DNA of 64,000 nt from JAGOEX01 sp964630905. Its GTDB lineage: Bacteria; UBP6; UBA1177. Under the pieces are notes generated by a model, which did not search any database, had not been told where the DNA came from, and saw only the letters and a list, made by a program, of their open reading frames with translations. Shown here one piece after another: positions 1-9,328 of this stretch. The stretch covers positions 124,001-188,000 of the forward strand of contig CAZVWR010000001.1 of NCBI GenBank assembly GCA_964630905.1, in the 5' to 3' direction. The number at the start of each line of letters is the position of its first letter. The first letter of the stretch is position 1. The translations under genes and the position numbers were made by a program.

Positions 1-2477
1 TAAGGTGAAACATAATTTGCAACATTAAGCCTGTATGAAGAATCATTATTAATCTCTCTGATATGCCCTTTTATTACTTCAGCCATATAGCCGCTGGTGT
101 ATGTTCTGTCACCTTCGCTTGTTTCGCCTTCCTCAAATCCGCTCACAGCACAGTTCAGCGTTGTTTTTGTAACACCGCCATCAGTGCTGAACTGAACCGT
201 TTCCATCGGTTCAAGGGTTCTGTAATTATAGGTTGCCTGAGCATTATGAATGCACTGACAGCATGCCTGAAGAGTTGCAGGATTATCACCGGGACATGAT
301 GCTGTACAAAGTCCTGAACCGCCTCTTGCTGTATTATCCATCTGTGCGAAAAACGCCCTGCATTTCCACACATCATCATAAACAACATCATCTCTGCAAA
401 GCCATGAGCAGGCAGTCTTTTTAACATTTCCCCATGTATCTTTGGCAATAACTGTGTGATCGGGATGGACACATCTGGTCTGCGGAGGATTTATTTTTGT
501 CCAGTTACACTTGTCCGGTTTGCCGTTCTCGACATATGTCTGCTTATGATAGAATGTTGTCTTGCATTCATATTCATTAACTCTTTCAGACGGATCACCT
601 GTGGCTTCGTCAACAAACTCTGAATAATACTGCAAAGAACCGTTTAAAACATAAATGTCCTTGTCTGAACCGCTTGTATAATCAAGGGAAAATTCAAGAT
701 CAACAGAAATGTCTGCAATAGAAAAATCATCTCCGCTATGGAAAAGCTGAACTGTTCCGCCCACTTTATAACCCGATGTTTCGCATCCGGTAAGCTCGGC
801 AGGAGCGGCAAAAATGCTGTCACCGGCAACAAATGTTGACGGAGTATATGTTTTTTCGCCTACTTTATTTGAAGGTTTAGGATCTGTTTCGCACCCGTAA
901 TAAACGGTTATTATAACTTTGTCCACATTATCAGGATTCGGACCGAAATCGAGAGCTGTCGTCTTTGCAGTTAAATAAACATTCTGAAATTCATCTGATC
1001 CTCCCAAAGCCGGCATGCCGAGCGACTGTTCATATTCTGTTGTCGCATCATTGCCCGGTCCGGGAACATATTTACCGCCGGTCCCGCAACCTGAAGGATC
1101 GGCTTCCACGCATCCGAGAATGTCACAGCAATGATTCTGATCCTGATCAAAATCACTATAATATCCGAGCACACACAAAGATCCTGAACTTCTGCATGTC
1201 GTGTCATCATCACGGCATTTGGGGTCACTGCACTCATAATTTATGCAGCAGGTATAATCAACCGCCACCTCTATACCGTTTATATTTGTCAGATCACCTG
1301 TTGCTGAACTTCCCGGATCATACTGCATGCAGTCAACTGTATTCCCGTCTTTGTCAACACACATATCACATGGAACAGTGCTTGCCGCAAGTGAATTTGC
1401 ATCTTTAACATAGACAGGCAAAAGGGTAATGCTTGTATCCAGATCAACTGTAAATGAAGGTGCAAGACAGTTTGCCGCAGGATATTCTTTCGGATTGCCA
1501 GTCACCGCGTCTATCTCAATTTCCTTTTTCCAGTTTGCTCTCACTTTTGCCGCAATGTTTTCAAGATCCAATACCGCAGTCGGACCTGTCGGATTGGTTT
1601 CAAACTCCTGATAACATACATTTCCAAGAATAAGATCATTTTTGTAAGGAAAATATTTTGCAAGCTGACATTTTCTTTCACCTCTTTCTCTTGGAGGGTA
1701 TGAGAAATCGTGAACATCGGCAAGTATTATCTTTATAGCATCAAGAGATGTAGAATATTTCCAGTTAAGCCAGAGTCCGCTTCTGAACTGCGGCTGCTGA
1801 ACTCCGTCCGTCAGACAGTCCCAGTCCCTTCTGTCGCTATATCCTGAGCCGTCATTCGGATTTGTCCAGTGACCTGAAGTCCTGTCTTGAAGAACATCTC
1901 CGCCCGTATCTTCAGTCCAGTCATAAAAACAGAGATCCAGTTTATAATCAGGCTTTTCAGGATTCCATGGTCCTATGAATTTCTTCGCTTCATTTGTGCC
2001 CGCTCCGGTAGGATTCAAAACTATCTGTGTTGGAAGAGGTTCTTTATATATATTGGCGATCTTTGCACAGAAATTATACAATATCACCTTTGTAGCCTGG
2101 AGAGTACTGCATTTATCAAGAATATCATTACAGCCCAGATCGACATCGCACATTGCATTGGATTCAATGATTCTGCACTGGTTGTATGAATTATTGCAAA
2201 GCCTGATGGCGTTATCGATATTGGCCTTGGAATCGGCACATGTATCAAGATAATCACTGAATGCAAAACTGTTCATGCTTTCAGATGTATCAAGAAGGAA
2301 TATCGTGTGATGAAGCTTTCTTGCATTCGTCAACATTGCAACGACATCATCGACAAGATTTTCATCCATTTTGGAAGAATAAAGTGCCAGCGGAATAGCA
2401 GTGAACACAGTGATCAAAATCACCGCAACTGTTATTCTCACTGATGACATTTTGGTTTCAAATTTAATTTTTCTCAT
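1..2477 (-). CDS. PilY1-like von Willebrand A domain protein (partial, 3' end outside window)
   Basis: An open frame runs without a stop from an ATG at 2477 to the left window edge, giving about 825 codons of an incomplete protein. A strong ribosome site (GAGAGGAT) precedes the start, four bases after the PilX stop. The N-terminus has a basic stretch and one hydrophobic segment (VAVILITVFTAIPLALY), then a vWA-like MIDAS motif (FLLDTSESM) near residue 50. The remainder is rich in Cys and Asn and contains CCxxxxC-type clusters, consistent with disulfide-bonded extracellular protein. PilY1 proteins cap or prime type IV pili together with minor pilins, and PilY1 also carries an N-terminal vWA domain. 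Position as last gene of a fimT-pilV-pilW-pilX operon is the main support. The C-terminal beta-propeller that defines PilY1 lies outside the window, so the family assignment is inferred. Confidence 0.75.
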   Translation of the reverse strand, partial: MRKIKFETKMSSVRITVAVILITVFTAIPLALYSSKMDENLVDDVVAMLTNARKLHHTIFLLDTSESMNSFAFSDYLDTCADSKANIDNAIRLCNNSYNQCRIIESNAMCDVDLGCNDILDKCSTLQATKVILYNFCAKIANIYKEPLPTQIVLNPTGAGTNEAKKFIGPWNPEKPDYKLDLCFYDWTEDTGGDVLQDRTSGHWTNPNDGSGYSDRRDWDCLTDGVQQPQFRSGLWLNWKYSTSLDAIKIILADVHDFSYPPRERGERKCQLAKYFPYKNDLILGNVCYQEFETNPTGPTAVLDLENIAAKVRANWKKEIEIDAVTGNPKEYPAANCLAPSFTVDLDTSITLLPVYVKDANSLAASTVPCDMCVDKDGNTVDCMQYDPGSSATGDLTNINGIEVAVDYTCCINYECSDPKCRDDDTTCRSSGSLCVLGYYSDFDQDQNHCCDILGCVEADPSGCGTGGKYVPGPGNDATTEYEQSLGMPALGGSDEFQNVYLTAKTTALDFGPNPDNVDKVIITVYYGCETDPKPSNKVGEKTYTPSTFVAGDSIFAAPAELTGCETSGYKVGGTVQLFHSGDDFSIADISVDLEFSLDYTSGSDKDIYVLNGSLQYYSEFVDEATGDPSERVNEYECKTTFYHKQTYVENGKPDKCNWTKINPPQTRCVHPDHTVIAKDTWGNVKKTACSWLCRDDVVYDDVWKCRAFFAQMDNTARGGSGLCTASCPGDNPATLQACCQCIHNAQATYNYRTLEPMETVQFSTDGGVTKTTLNCAVSGFEEGETSEGDRTYTSGYMAEVIKGHIREINNDSSYRLNVANYVSP

Positions 2478-2481
2478 ATTT

Positions 2482-3069
2482 TTATCCTCTCTCAAAACAG
2501 CTTATCATGCCGATTGTCTTCATCTTCCCAAGGTAATATCTTGACATTGTGGTTTCACTATTTACATCTTTATGTATATTTCCGCTCGGGAGATAAAGGA
2601 CCTCTCTTACATCTATTGTAATATTGTAACATACACCGTTGGCAGGCACAGTGTTTCCGGGAAGATAAACAGGCGGAGTGTCACCCGGACCTGCAAAATA
2701 TTTTGCTACCGCTCTGTATCCGAACATTGTGGGACTACCGGAAATATCGGGATTTACAAATACATCTCTTGGATAGTATTTGAATTTACCCTCACCGCCC
2801 AGACCGTGAACAGTATAAGTTTCAGCCATAACAATTTCAGAATCAATAAGTGCCTGGATCTCTGCCACCACAATGTTGCCTGCCGACTGAGCATACATAA
2901 GAAGTCTTCTGTCCTGAAGAGTTTTTCCGGCAGTATGTGTGGTTTCAGACAAACGGGACATCGAAGAAAGCGCAATGACAGCGAGACTCATCGACATAAG
3001 CATACTCACGAAAAGAGCTATTCCTTTTTGACTCTTTAAAGATCTTTTCAGAGTTTGAAATATTATCAT
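2482..3069 (-). CDS. pilX: PilX-like minor pilin assembly protein
   Basis: This 195-residue protein begins with a short basic stretch, KGIALFVSMLMSM and a long hydrophobic helix, the usual layout of the PilX N-terminal domain. The classical Glu at position 5 of mature pilins is not evident, which is common in PilX-type proteins. The rest is soluble with two Cys near the C-terminus (VCYN, SCFERG). It lies 10 bases after pilW and 4 bases before the PilY1-like gene, all on the minus strand. This order matches minor-pilin operons that form the tip complex of type IV pili. The exact subfamily rests on gene order more than on sequence. Confidence 0.75.
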   Translation of the reverse strand: MIIFQTLKRSLKSQKGIALFVSMLMSMSLAVIALSSMSRLSETTHTAGKTLQDRRLLMYAQSAGNIVVAEIQALIDSEIVMAETYTVHGLGGEGKFKYYPRDVFVNPDISGSPTMFGYRAVAKYFAGPGDTPPVYLPGNTVPANGVCYNITIDVREVLYLPSGNIHKDVNSETTMSRYYLGKMKTIGMISCFERG

Positions 3070-3079
3070 TACACCCTCC

Positions 3080-4117
3080 CTACCGTTTGTTTATGCCGGC
3101 ATTGATAGCCAGATAATCATAATTTCTTATATGTATAACCCTTCTGAAGACATACGCCGTCTTGTTCTGATCGGTGAGACTGTAACACATTAAGTCGAAC
3201 GGACAGTATTGAGTTGTAATTCCGGCATCAGCAGTTGCAACTTTCTTTTTAACCCTGTCAGCATCGGAAAGAAGGACAAAACCGATCCTTACCGCCCTTA
3301 CCTGCTGCAACTGATCAGGGTTTACATCTTCATCAATATTTGAAAACCATTGTCTTCTTATAACTCCGGTCCCGTCATCAAATTCTCTGAGAAATTCTAA
3401 CACAAAATAAGGCATCTGATATGTCGGGTTGTTGTTTGAATTAAAATTGACATAAGTATCGCTTGATCCGCTGGGCAGAGTACTTATTAGAGTAAGCTGT
3501 GTGTTGGCGCCTTTAACATATGTGAGATGAAAATCATTATTGGGCCCTGTAATAAGTGTTCCCTCGGGGAAAAAAACTGAACAGTTTCCGGCAATTGCGG
3601 GATTCATAGCCGATGTGACTATCACATTTCCGTTTATGCTTGCCACAGTTGCCTGGTGTATCCCGACATTTGAAATAAGATTGACCGTTCCCATTCCGCT
3701 ATGAACAGATGCACTGTTGATAAGTGTCAGTGTACATGCTCCGTCTGTTCCTGTGGCGGGGATCGATAGCTTTGTTATCGGTCCGCCGTAAGGAGAAATA
3801 TATCTGAAACTGGCGGATGAATCTACTCCGTCACTTCCATTTGCATCAAGAATGATGGTTCCGGAAACACCGCCACCCGGATTATAATCAAGATATCCGC
3901 TTGTCAGGCCGAGAAGTCTTATTGAACTTGCAATAGTTTCCATCATCTGCTCACCGAGAATGTTGACAGATGCTCTTACAGCAGTATTTCTCTGTGTTTT
4001 TACAGAGTTTGTATAAAGCTTGAAGAAAGTTCCGACAACCGTGATGGTTATAAAAATGCTCACCATAAGCTCAATAATTGTGAAACCGGCCCGTCTATTT
4101 GTGATGCTGCTTTTCAT
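3080..4117 (-). CDS. pilW: PilW-like minor pilin (prepilin-type N-terminal methylation domain)
   Basis: The 345-residue product starts MKSSITNRRAGFTIIELMVS, a textbook prepilin peptidase site. Cleavage would follow the Gly, leaving Phe as residue 1 and Glu at position 5 of the mature protein, followed by a hydrophobic helix. The large C-terminal globular region, including paired Cys (GACTLT, GNCSVFF, QYCPFDLMCY), fits PilW, the largest of the minor pilins. It lies 9 bases after pilV and 10 bases before pilX. It should be an inner-membrane prepilin that assembles into the pilus tip. PilW is inferred from length and order; the prepilin assignment itself is secure. Confidence 0.85.
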   Translation of the reverse strand: MKSSITNRRAGFTIIELMVSIFITITVVGTFFKLYTNSVKTQRNTAVRASVNILGEQMMETIASSIRLLGLTSGYLDYNPGGGVSGTIILDANGSDGVDSSASFRYISPYGGPITKLSIPATGTDGACTLTLINSASVHSGMGTVNLISNVGIHQATVASINGNVIVTSAMNPAIAGNCSVFFPEGTLITGPNNDFHLTYVKGANTQLTLISTLPSGSSDTYVNFNSNNNPTYQMPYFVLEFLREFDDGTGVIRRQWFSNIDEDVNPDQLQQVRAVRIGFVLLSDADRVKKKVATADAGITTQYCPFDLMCYSLTDQNKTAYVFRRVIHIRNYDYLAINAGINKR

Positions 4118-4126
4118 AAAGTCCTC

Positions 4127-4684
4127 CTACGGTGTCACTAAATTAACAGGCTTAATGATCGGGATCCTAATATAATTACAGTTTGTAACACCAAGGCTGC
4201 TGCATTTTGTTGTCGCCCCGGCTCTTGAAGGCCATCCCGCATAAACATCAAAATGCCTTAAAAGACCGAACTGTGAGTTTTCCGGATTGGAAGTCTGGGT
4301 CATTTCATCGTATGTTCTCATAAGAATAAGTCTGTAAAACATAAAAGTTCCATCAGTTGTAGTCGGCTTGCCCCATGAATCAAAAGGTCCGGTTATAAAA
4401 GAACCGCCTCTGTCAAAATATATGCCTATATTGGCGTCCTGACATGTTCCTCCGCTTGCAAAACATGCGGCTTCAGAAAGATCTCTTATGTCTTCGGATG
4501 AAAGACTGCTGATCTCCTCTGCAAGGTTCAATGCAAGTGAGTGGGCTATCTGAGAGGATTCGTTCTCGAACATCATTGAATTTGCCCTTGCGTGATAAGC
4601 CATGAAAGCCATCATTCCCGTTGAAAAAACGAAAATTGCTATCATCACTTCAAGCAGAGTAAAACCCCTTGTATTTTTCATCAC
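4127..4684 (-). CDS. pilV: PilV-like minor pilin (type IV prepilin)
   Basis: The 185-residue protein begins MMKNTRGFTLLEVMIAIFVF, a canonical prepilin signal with Gly before the cleavage point and Glu at mature position 5. The size and the position between fimT/gspH and pilW suggest PilV. The head domain has Cys pairs (AACFASGGTCQD; KCSSLGVTNC) likely to form disulfides. The start lies 6 bases after the upstream gene's stop, so translation is probably coupled. It could also be read as GspI in a type II secretion context, but the adjacent PilX and PilY1-like genes favour pili. Confidence 0.83.
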   Translation of the reverse strand: MMKNTRGFTLLEVMIAIFVFSTGMMAFMAYHARANSMMFENESSQIAHSLALNLAEEISSLSSEDIRDLSEAACFASGGTCQDANIGIYFDRGGSFITGPFDSWGKPTTTDGTFMFYRLILMRTYDEMTQTSNPENSQFGLLRHFDVYAGWPSRAGATTKCSSLGVTNCNYIRIPIIKPVNLVTP

Positions 4685-4690
4685 ATCCTC

Positions 4691-5371
4691 CTAAAGCTCA
4701 ATGTAACCTGCCTGTTCCGATTCCCAGACAGGCAGACCACCTGAAGTTTCAGTTGTCGAACATACTGCATATTCACCTGTCTGATCCATTTCTATCAGAT
4801 ACCATATCTCGTCATCTTCATCTATCGTGGACCTTAAGACACCTATGAAAACTCTTTTACCGTTCAAAGGGGAATTAACACCGTTGCAGCTAATAGTGCC
4901 ACCTATGTTTGAAAATAGTGTATTGTCGGCACCACTCTTGAATCTTCCGCTCGAAGTAAGAACTATTGTAGGAGAGGAACTGCTGTCGCTTGTAGGTTCT
5001 GAATTTACAAAGTCCAGATGAACTCTCATTGGGAGAGAAACTGTTTTGAGAATAAACTTACCTGCCGCAGGAACATGGACATCTTCCCATGCCCCAGCAT
5101 TCATATTTGTTCTCTGGATGATCGAATATCTTGTTTTTCTCAACATAATTGCTGTCTCGGGTCTCTGACCGATATAGTCCTTGGTGTCGTTAACTGTGTA
5201 ACCTGATATCGATTTTGCCTTGGAAATATCGGAAATGAGCTGGGAAACTGCCTGATTACCTCGGTTCCTTGCGATCCAAACCTGGATCTTAGGAACACTT
5301 GCCGTTGCAATTATCACAATAATCGCAAGGACAACCATCAGCTCGATCAATGTAAAACCCTTGAATTTCAT
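4691..5371 (-). CDS. fimT: FimT/GspH-type pseudopilin, first gene of the minor-pilin operon
   Basis: I place the start at the ATG at 5371 rather than at an in-frame ATG 24 bases upstream, because GGAGG lies 8 bases before it and the product then begins MKFKGFTLIELMVVLAIIVI. That is a near-ideal prepilin signal with a 5-residue leader, Gly before cleavage and Glu at position 5. The 226-residue protein has a GspH-like head with a long region after the helix. It opens the five-gene minor-pilin operon read towards the left edge. FimT and GspH cannot be told apart with certainty here; the companion genes favour FimT. Confidence 0.82.
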   Translation of the reverse strand: MKFKGFTLIELMVVLAIIVIIATASVPKIQVWIARNRGNQAVSQLISDISKAKSISGYTVNDTKDYIGQRPETAIMLRKTRYSIIQRTNMNAGAWEDVHVPAAGKFILKTVSLPMRVHLDFVNSEPTSDSSSSPTIVLTSSGRFKSGADNTLFSNIGGTISCNGVNSPLNGKRVFIGVLRSTIDEDDEIWYLIEMDQTGEYAVCSTTETSGGLPVWESEQAGYIEL

Positions 5372-5570
5372 ATCCGATTCCTCCATCATTGTCACAGTTC
5401 TGATGTTATTATATACATATTACTAAGTCGTCCGACCGTGTAGAACTAAACACAGCATAATTGTCAAGAAAGTTCGGCTGCATAGGGGCGAACTATTTAA
5501 ATGCAGTCATTTTAGATACTTAACTGTTGTTTAAAATCGTAGAAAAAAATATTTTTATTTCCCTGAAATT

Positions 5571-8423
5571 TTATTGATCTGAGGGCTTTTCCACAAAATT
5601 CTTTCTGAATTCACTCGGTGTTGAACCGGTATGTTTCTTGAAAATAGTATTGAAGGTGGTCTTAGATTTGAATCCGGCTTCATAAGCCATATCAAGAATG
5701 CTCTTATCTTTCATCAACGGATCTTTCATCATCGAAATGACTTCTTCAACCCGGTAGGTATTAACAAAATTGTAAAAATTCTGACAGCAGTAACCGTTAA
5801 TGACTTGGGAGAGTATGTTTGGAGAAAGATTAAGCTTTTTAGCAAGTTCAGGCAGTGTGAGATCAGGGTTTATGTGCGGTTTTTTCTCTTCCATGAGTGC
5901 TTTCAATTCAGATGCATAACTTTCAGCAATATTTTCATCAAGACGGCTTTTCTGATATTTGGGAGAATCATCAGTAATTTCTTCTGTGTAACTGTCATCT
6001 GACATCTGATCTGACACTTCACCGCCTGCTTCTTCGACTGTATTTTCGACAACTTCGGGGGCAACTGTGTCAGAATTGTTTATCATATTGTCATTGATGT
6101 CGTTTAAATTCTTTTTTCTCTTCCTTGTGTTAAGGAAAATAATCCCTGCAAGAGAGATGAAAATTACTGCAACAAAAAGCCATTTGATGTTTAACTTACT
6201 GAAAACACCGCTGCTTTCGAGCAGGATTGAAACAGATCTGCCTTTTACATCGCTGTCAAATCCTGATGCTTCGATCTTGAAAACATAATCCCCGGAATCA
6301 ACTTTCTGATACACGACCGTCTTTTTATCAACCGGTGAATAATCATTCCACTCATTCTCGTAACCATTCAGAATATATCTCACTTTCAGCCTTTCAGGGT
6401 GAATGAACCTGCTCGCTGTGAACTTGATCTCAAAAAGCGAAACATCACCCTTGTGCGTCAGAATATCTGATATTTCCTTTTCTGATCCGTCAAGAATAAT
6501 GGTGTCAATTGAAACATGGGGAGAGCTTTCGGGCAGAATCCCTTTTGAAGCGACTGCCACACCTTCAATAGTAGGAAACCACATCGAGCCATCACGCCTT
6601 ATCATTGATGCAGGCTGAACTCCGCCTGTACATTCAGGTCTTTTTATCCCGTCCTGAGTATCGTATGAAAAACATCTGACCGATTCTTCATTGTTAAGCG
6701 CTGAATCGATAACTGTCTGAAATGGCAGGGAAAATATGCCGTGCGTACTTGTAAACCACATGGTCCCGTCATTATCTTTCACTATGGAAAAAACTGTATC
6801 ACTGCAAAGACCTTTTGTTGAGTTGAGGGAAAGTATTCTTCCGTCATCCATAATAATTGCAAGACCTTTTCTCATCGTCCCTGCGAAAAGTATTCCTGAA
6901 GTATCGGCATAAAGCGAAAGTATCCAGTTGTCCGGAAGTCCTTTTTCAACAGTCAGGGTTTTGAAGGATTCTTTCTCAAGAGAGACAAGCCCTTTTGAAG
7001 TTGCAAACCAGATAACTCCCTTTGTATCCTGGGTAATTGCTGAAATATGATCGTCTCTTGTAGTTCCGGTATCCTTGATCAGCGAGAATCTGTCTTTTGT
7101 AAGAAGATATATCCCTCCGCCGGCAGTTCCTGCCCAGATCCGCCCCGATCTATCCTGAAAAATTGCCGAGGCAAGAGGAACATCACCTTTTCTTGAAGTA
7201 TTTACCATTTTTACTTTAAACTGTGCTGACGGGGTGAATGTCACAATTCCCTTAGAAGTTCCAACCCATATATCACCTTTATCATCAACCATCAATCCGC
7301 CAATGAAATGACCGGGAATGCCTGCACTTTCAGGCACTTGTCTGAACTTGCCGTCAGAATAGGAAAAAAGTCCGCCGCCTCTTGTCCCCACCCATACTAC
7401 ACCGCTACGGTCCTCCACCATTCCGTAAACCATTTCGGAAGTGAGTCCGTCTTCTCTGCCAAATGTTGAAAATATTCCGTCATAATAAAGAGTTAGGCCT
7501 CTGTCGCCCGAGATCCACATGAAATTTTCTTCATCGATCAGGACTGAGGAAAGTTTGCCGGGCAGATTGCAGCAGTTTTTAAAATATTTTTTGCTGCCGT
7601 TTTCAACTACAATTACTGAACCTGCGGTGACTGCACGGATTAAATTTCCGGTGTATGATATTGAAATAATTGGAGTTTCATCATAAATTATTTCATTTTC
7701 TGAAAAAACCGGAGAGCATTTTGAATTTTCTATGATGAACATTCTTCCTTTTGATGTTCCAAAGACTGCATTTCCGTTTCCATTTACTGCTGAGCAAGTC
7801 ACTTCGTCTTTATTTATATCACAGATATCATTGGTAAAAAGTCCTTCCGAATAAGAAAAGAAACTGCCAGTGTCGCTTCCGCCGTAAAGAGTGTTTTCAT
7901 AGGCGGACAACGCCTTTAAATTGCCTTCAGGCAGCCCGTTAAGAACACTCAGGCGCTTAATTTCATTTGATGATATTTTTAAAATCTCATTTTTCACAGC
8001 AGCAAAGATCTGCCCATTTTTTAACACTGCAACAGATGAGATATCGGTCTCTTCCATAACCTTTTCAATCTTTCCTTTCTTCAATATCTTTGAGATCCCT
8101 GTGACAGTTGCAACATATATGGATCCGTCATCTCCGCCTGTTATTCCCACTATTCTGTTGTTGAGAAGTTCAGGATGTGTCCTCGTTGTAAAAATTTTTG
8201 TAGAAGAGCCGTCTATTCTGGTCAGTCCTTCTATCGTTCCTGTCCATAGAAAACCGTCATTGTCACGATAAAGCGATGTCACATTGTCATGGCTGAGACC
8301 TGATATAGATCTCCAGCTCCTCTGAGCATAGTGGTGCAGTTGTTTGTCGTCTGTATAACCGCTTATTTCAAGCGATGAAAAGAATAAAAATATTATAAGT
8401 AACGAGCATAGTTTCAATTTCAT
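5571..8423 (-). CDS. membrane-spanning regulator: periplasmic propeller + Y_Y_Y + cytoplasmic AraC HTH
   Basis: The product is 950 residues from the ATG at 8423, chosen because it opens with a signal-like segment (MKLKLCSLLIIFLFFSSLEI). An upstream start would overlap lgt. Residues of roughly 30-620 hold many two-component-regulator propeller repeats (for example GLTSEMVYGMVEDRSG, GKIWVGT-like). A Y_Y_Y-type beta-sandwich follows (residues of about 660-730), then one transmembrane helix near 741-763. An acidic linker leads to a C-terminal AraC-type helix-turn-helix (LPELAKKLNLSPNILSQVIN; DMAYEAGFKSKTTFNTIF). Bacteroidota hybrid regulators use the same sensor, but they have a histidine kinase and receiver between membrane and HTH; none is seen here. 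It is probably a one-component regulator sensing an extracellular ligand. It follows lgt by 31 bases. Confidence 0.85.
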   Translation of the reverse strand: MKLKLCSLLIIFLFFSSLEISGYTDDKQLHHYAQRSWRSISGLSHDNVTSLYRDNDGFLWTGTIEGLTRIDGSSTKIFTTRTHPELLNNRIVGITGGDDGSIYVATVTGISKILKKGKIEKVMEETDISSVAVLKNGQIFAAVKNEILKISSNEIKRLSVLNGLPEGNLKALSAYENTLYGGSDTGSFFSYSEGLFTNDICDINKDEVTCSAVNGNGNAVFGTSKGRMFIIENSKCSPVFSENEIIYDETPIISISYTGNLIRAVTAGSVIVVENGSKKYFKNCCNLPGKLSSVLIDEENFMWISGDRGLTLYYDGIFSTFGREDGLTSEMVYGMVEDRSGVVWVGTRGGGLFSYSDGKFRQVPESAGIPGHFIGGLMVDDKGDIWVGTSKGIVTFTPSAQFKVKMVNTSRKGDVPLASAIFQDRSGRIWAGTAGGGIYLLTKDRFSLIKDTGTTRDDHISAITQDTKGVIWFATSKGLVSLEKESFKTLTVEKGLPDNWILSLYADTSGILFAGTMRKGLAIIMDDGRILSLNSTKGLCSDTVFSIVKDNDGTMWFTSTHGIFSLPFQTVIDSALNNEESVRCFSYDTQDGIKRPECTGGVQPASMIRRDGSMWFPTIEGVAVASKGILPESSPHVSIDTIILDGSEKEISDILTHKGDVSLFEIKFTASRFIHPERLKVRYILNGYENEWNDYSPVDKKTVVYQKVDSGDYVFKIEASGFDSDVKGRSVSILLESSGVFSKLNIKWLFVAVIFISLAGIIFLNTRKRKKNLNDINDNMINNSDTVAPEVVENTVEEAGGEVSDQMSDDSYTEEITDDSPKYQKSRLDENIAESYASELKALMEEKKPHINPDLTLPELAKKLNLSPNILSQVINGYCCQNFYNFVNTYRVEEVISMMKDPLMKDKSILDMAYEAGFKSKTTFNTIFKKHTGSTPSEFRKNFVEKPSDQ

Positions 8424-8454
8424 GGCGGGATTGTATTTCAATAACGCTTTTTTA

Positions 8455-9309
8455 TCAAGAATTTTTGGTATATCTGTAAAGCTTCCACCCTGCGAAAAAG
8501 ACAATGAATGATATCCACTGGCTTGTTGAGAGAAAAAGAAAACTTCCGCGGTTGTCATATCTTAAGAATTCTATCATGAATCTTGTTACAGGATAAAGGA
8601 GAAGATAGATCGATGCGACATAACCGGGATTCTTTTCTTTTCCGGTGAACATCAGTTTTACAAGTATTCCGCAAATGATAAGGTTGGAAACAGAATGGAC
8701 GAGCTGGGTTGGTATTATCGGTTGCGTATCCGTATAAAGACTTGTGTATTCAGGGTCAATTTTGTAAAGCAGGAACATGGTTCTTGAGCCCTGAGGGAAA
8801 CTTATCCCGAATAAATCTGAAGGAATACCGAAACAGCACCCTTCCAGAAAGCACCCGATCCTACCTATCCACTGTGCATTTATTACAACTATCGCCGCGG
8901 CATCGGCAGTCTTCTTGAAAGCGTTCCAGTCTTTCGGATAAAGTATCATTGTGATCAATGCTCCGGCAATGAATCCGCCGAGAAGACTGCCGTAATACAC
9001 ATGTCCCGGAGCAAATGGATTGAGCATCACAGTAAAAAGATAACTTATGCCGTTCTCCTTTAAACCTTCCATATATTTAAAGAACATCCCTTCAAAAAGA
9101 ATGTGGAATATCCTTGAAAACACCATGCATGCAGGAAGTATGGGAAACGGCACCAGAAGCTGTTTCCACACAGGAAGACCCTGCTTTTTTGCCGTTATGA
9201 CCGCTATGGGAAAAGAGAAGAGAAACCCTATAAAAAGCGTTGTCATAAGTGCTCCGGGGTAAGGAAGTCCCATTAGATCCCATAGCGGTTTGAAAATATC
9301 GTGATTCAT
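8455..9309 (-). CDS. lgt: prolipoprotein diacylglyceryl transferase family protein
   Basis: Lgt moves diacylglycerol from phosphatidylglycerol onto the lipobox Cys of prolipoproteins at the inner membrane. The 284-residue protein has about seven hydrophobic segments and family motifs: YYGSLLGGFIAG, GRIGCFLEGCCFG, PTQLVHS and RFMIEFLRYDNRG, with the conserved Arg-Glu and HGG-like regions in place. The length is normal. It sits 19 bases after a lipoprotein gene and 31 bases before the propeller-AraC regulator, an unusual location for a housekeeping enzyme. It could be a second, dedicated Lgt paralogue; the window cannot settle that. Confidence 0.92.
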   Translation of the reverse strand: MNHDIFKPLWDLMGLPYPGALMTTLFIGFLFSFPIAVITAKKQGLPVWKQLLVPFPILPACMVFSRIFHILFEGMFFKYMEGLKENGISYLFTVMLNPFAPGHVYYGSLLGGFIAGALITMILYPKDWNAFKKTADAAAIVVINAQWIGRIGCFLEGCCFGIPSDLFGISFPQGSRTMFLLYKIDPEYTSLYTDTQPIIPTQLVHSVSNLIICGILVKLMFTGKEKNPGYVASIYLLLYPVTRFMIEFLRYDNRGSFLFLSTSQWISFIVFFAGWKLYRYTKNS

Positions 9310-9328
9310 ATACCCTCCTCTTAAAAAC

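Noticed and set aside
965..1408. His/Cys-rich plus-strand frame of 147 codons
   Set aside because: It lies antisense to the PilY1-like gene, has no ribosome site and an unnatural composition.
2572..3039. 155-codon plus-strand frame
   Set aside because: Antisense to pilX, whose start, signal and operon position are well supported.
8424..8558. 45-residue N-terminal extension of the propeller-AraC regulator
   Set aside because: It overlaps the end of lgt and would bury the signal peptide; the ATG at 8423 is better.
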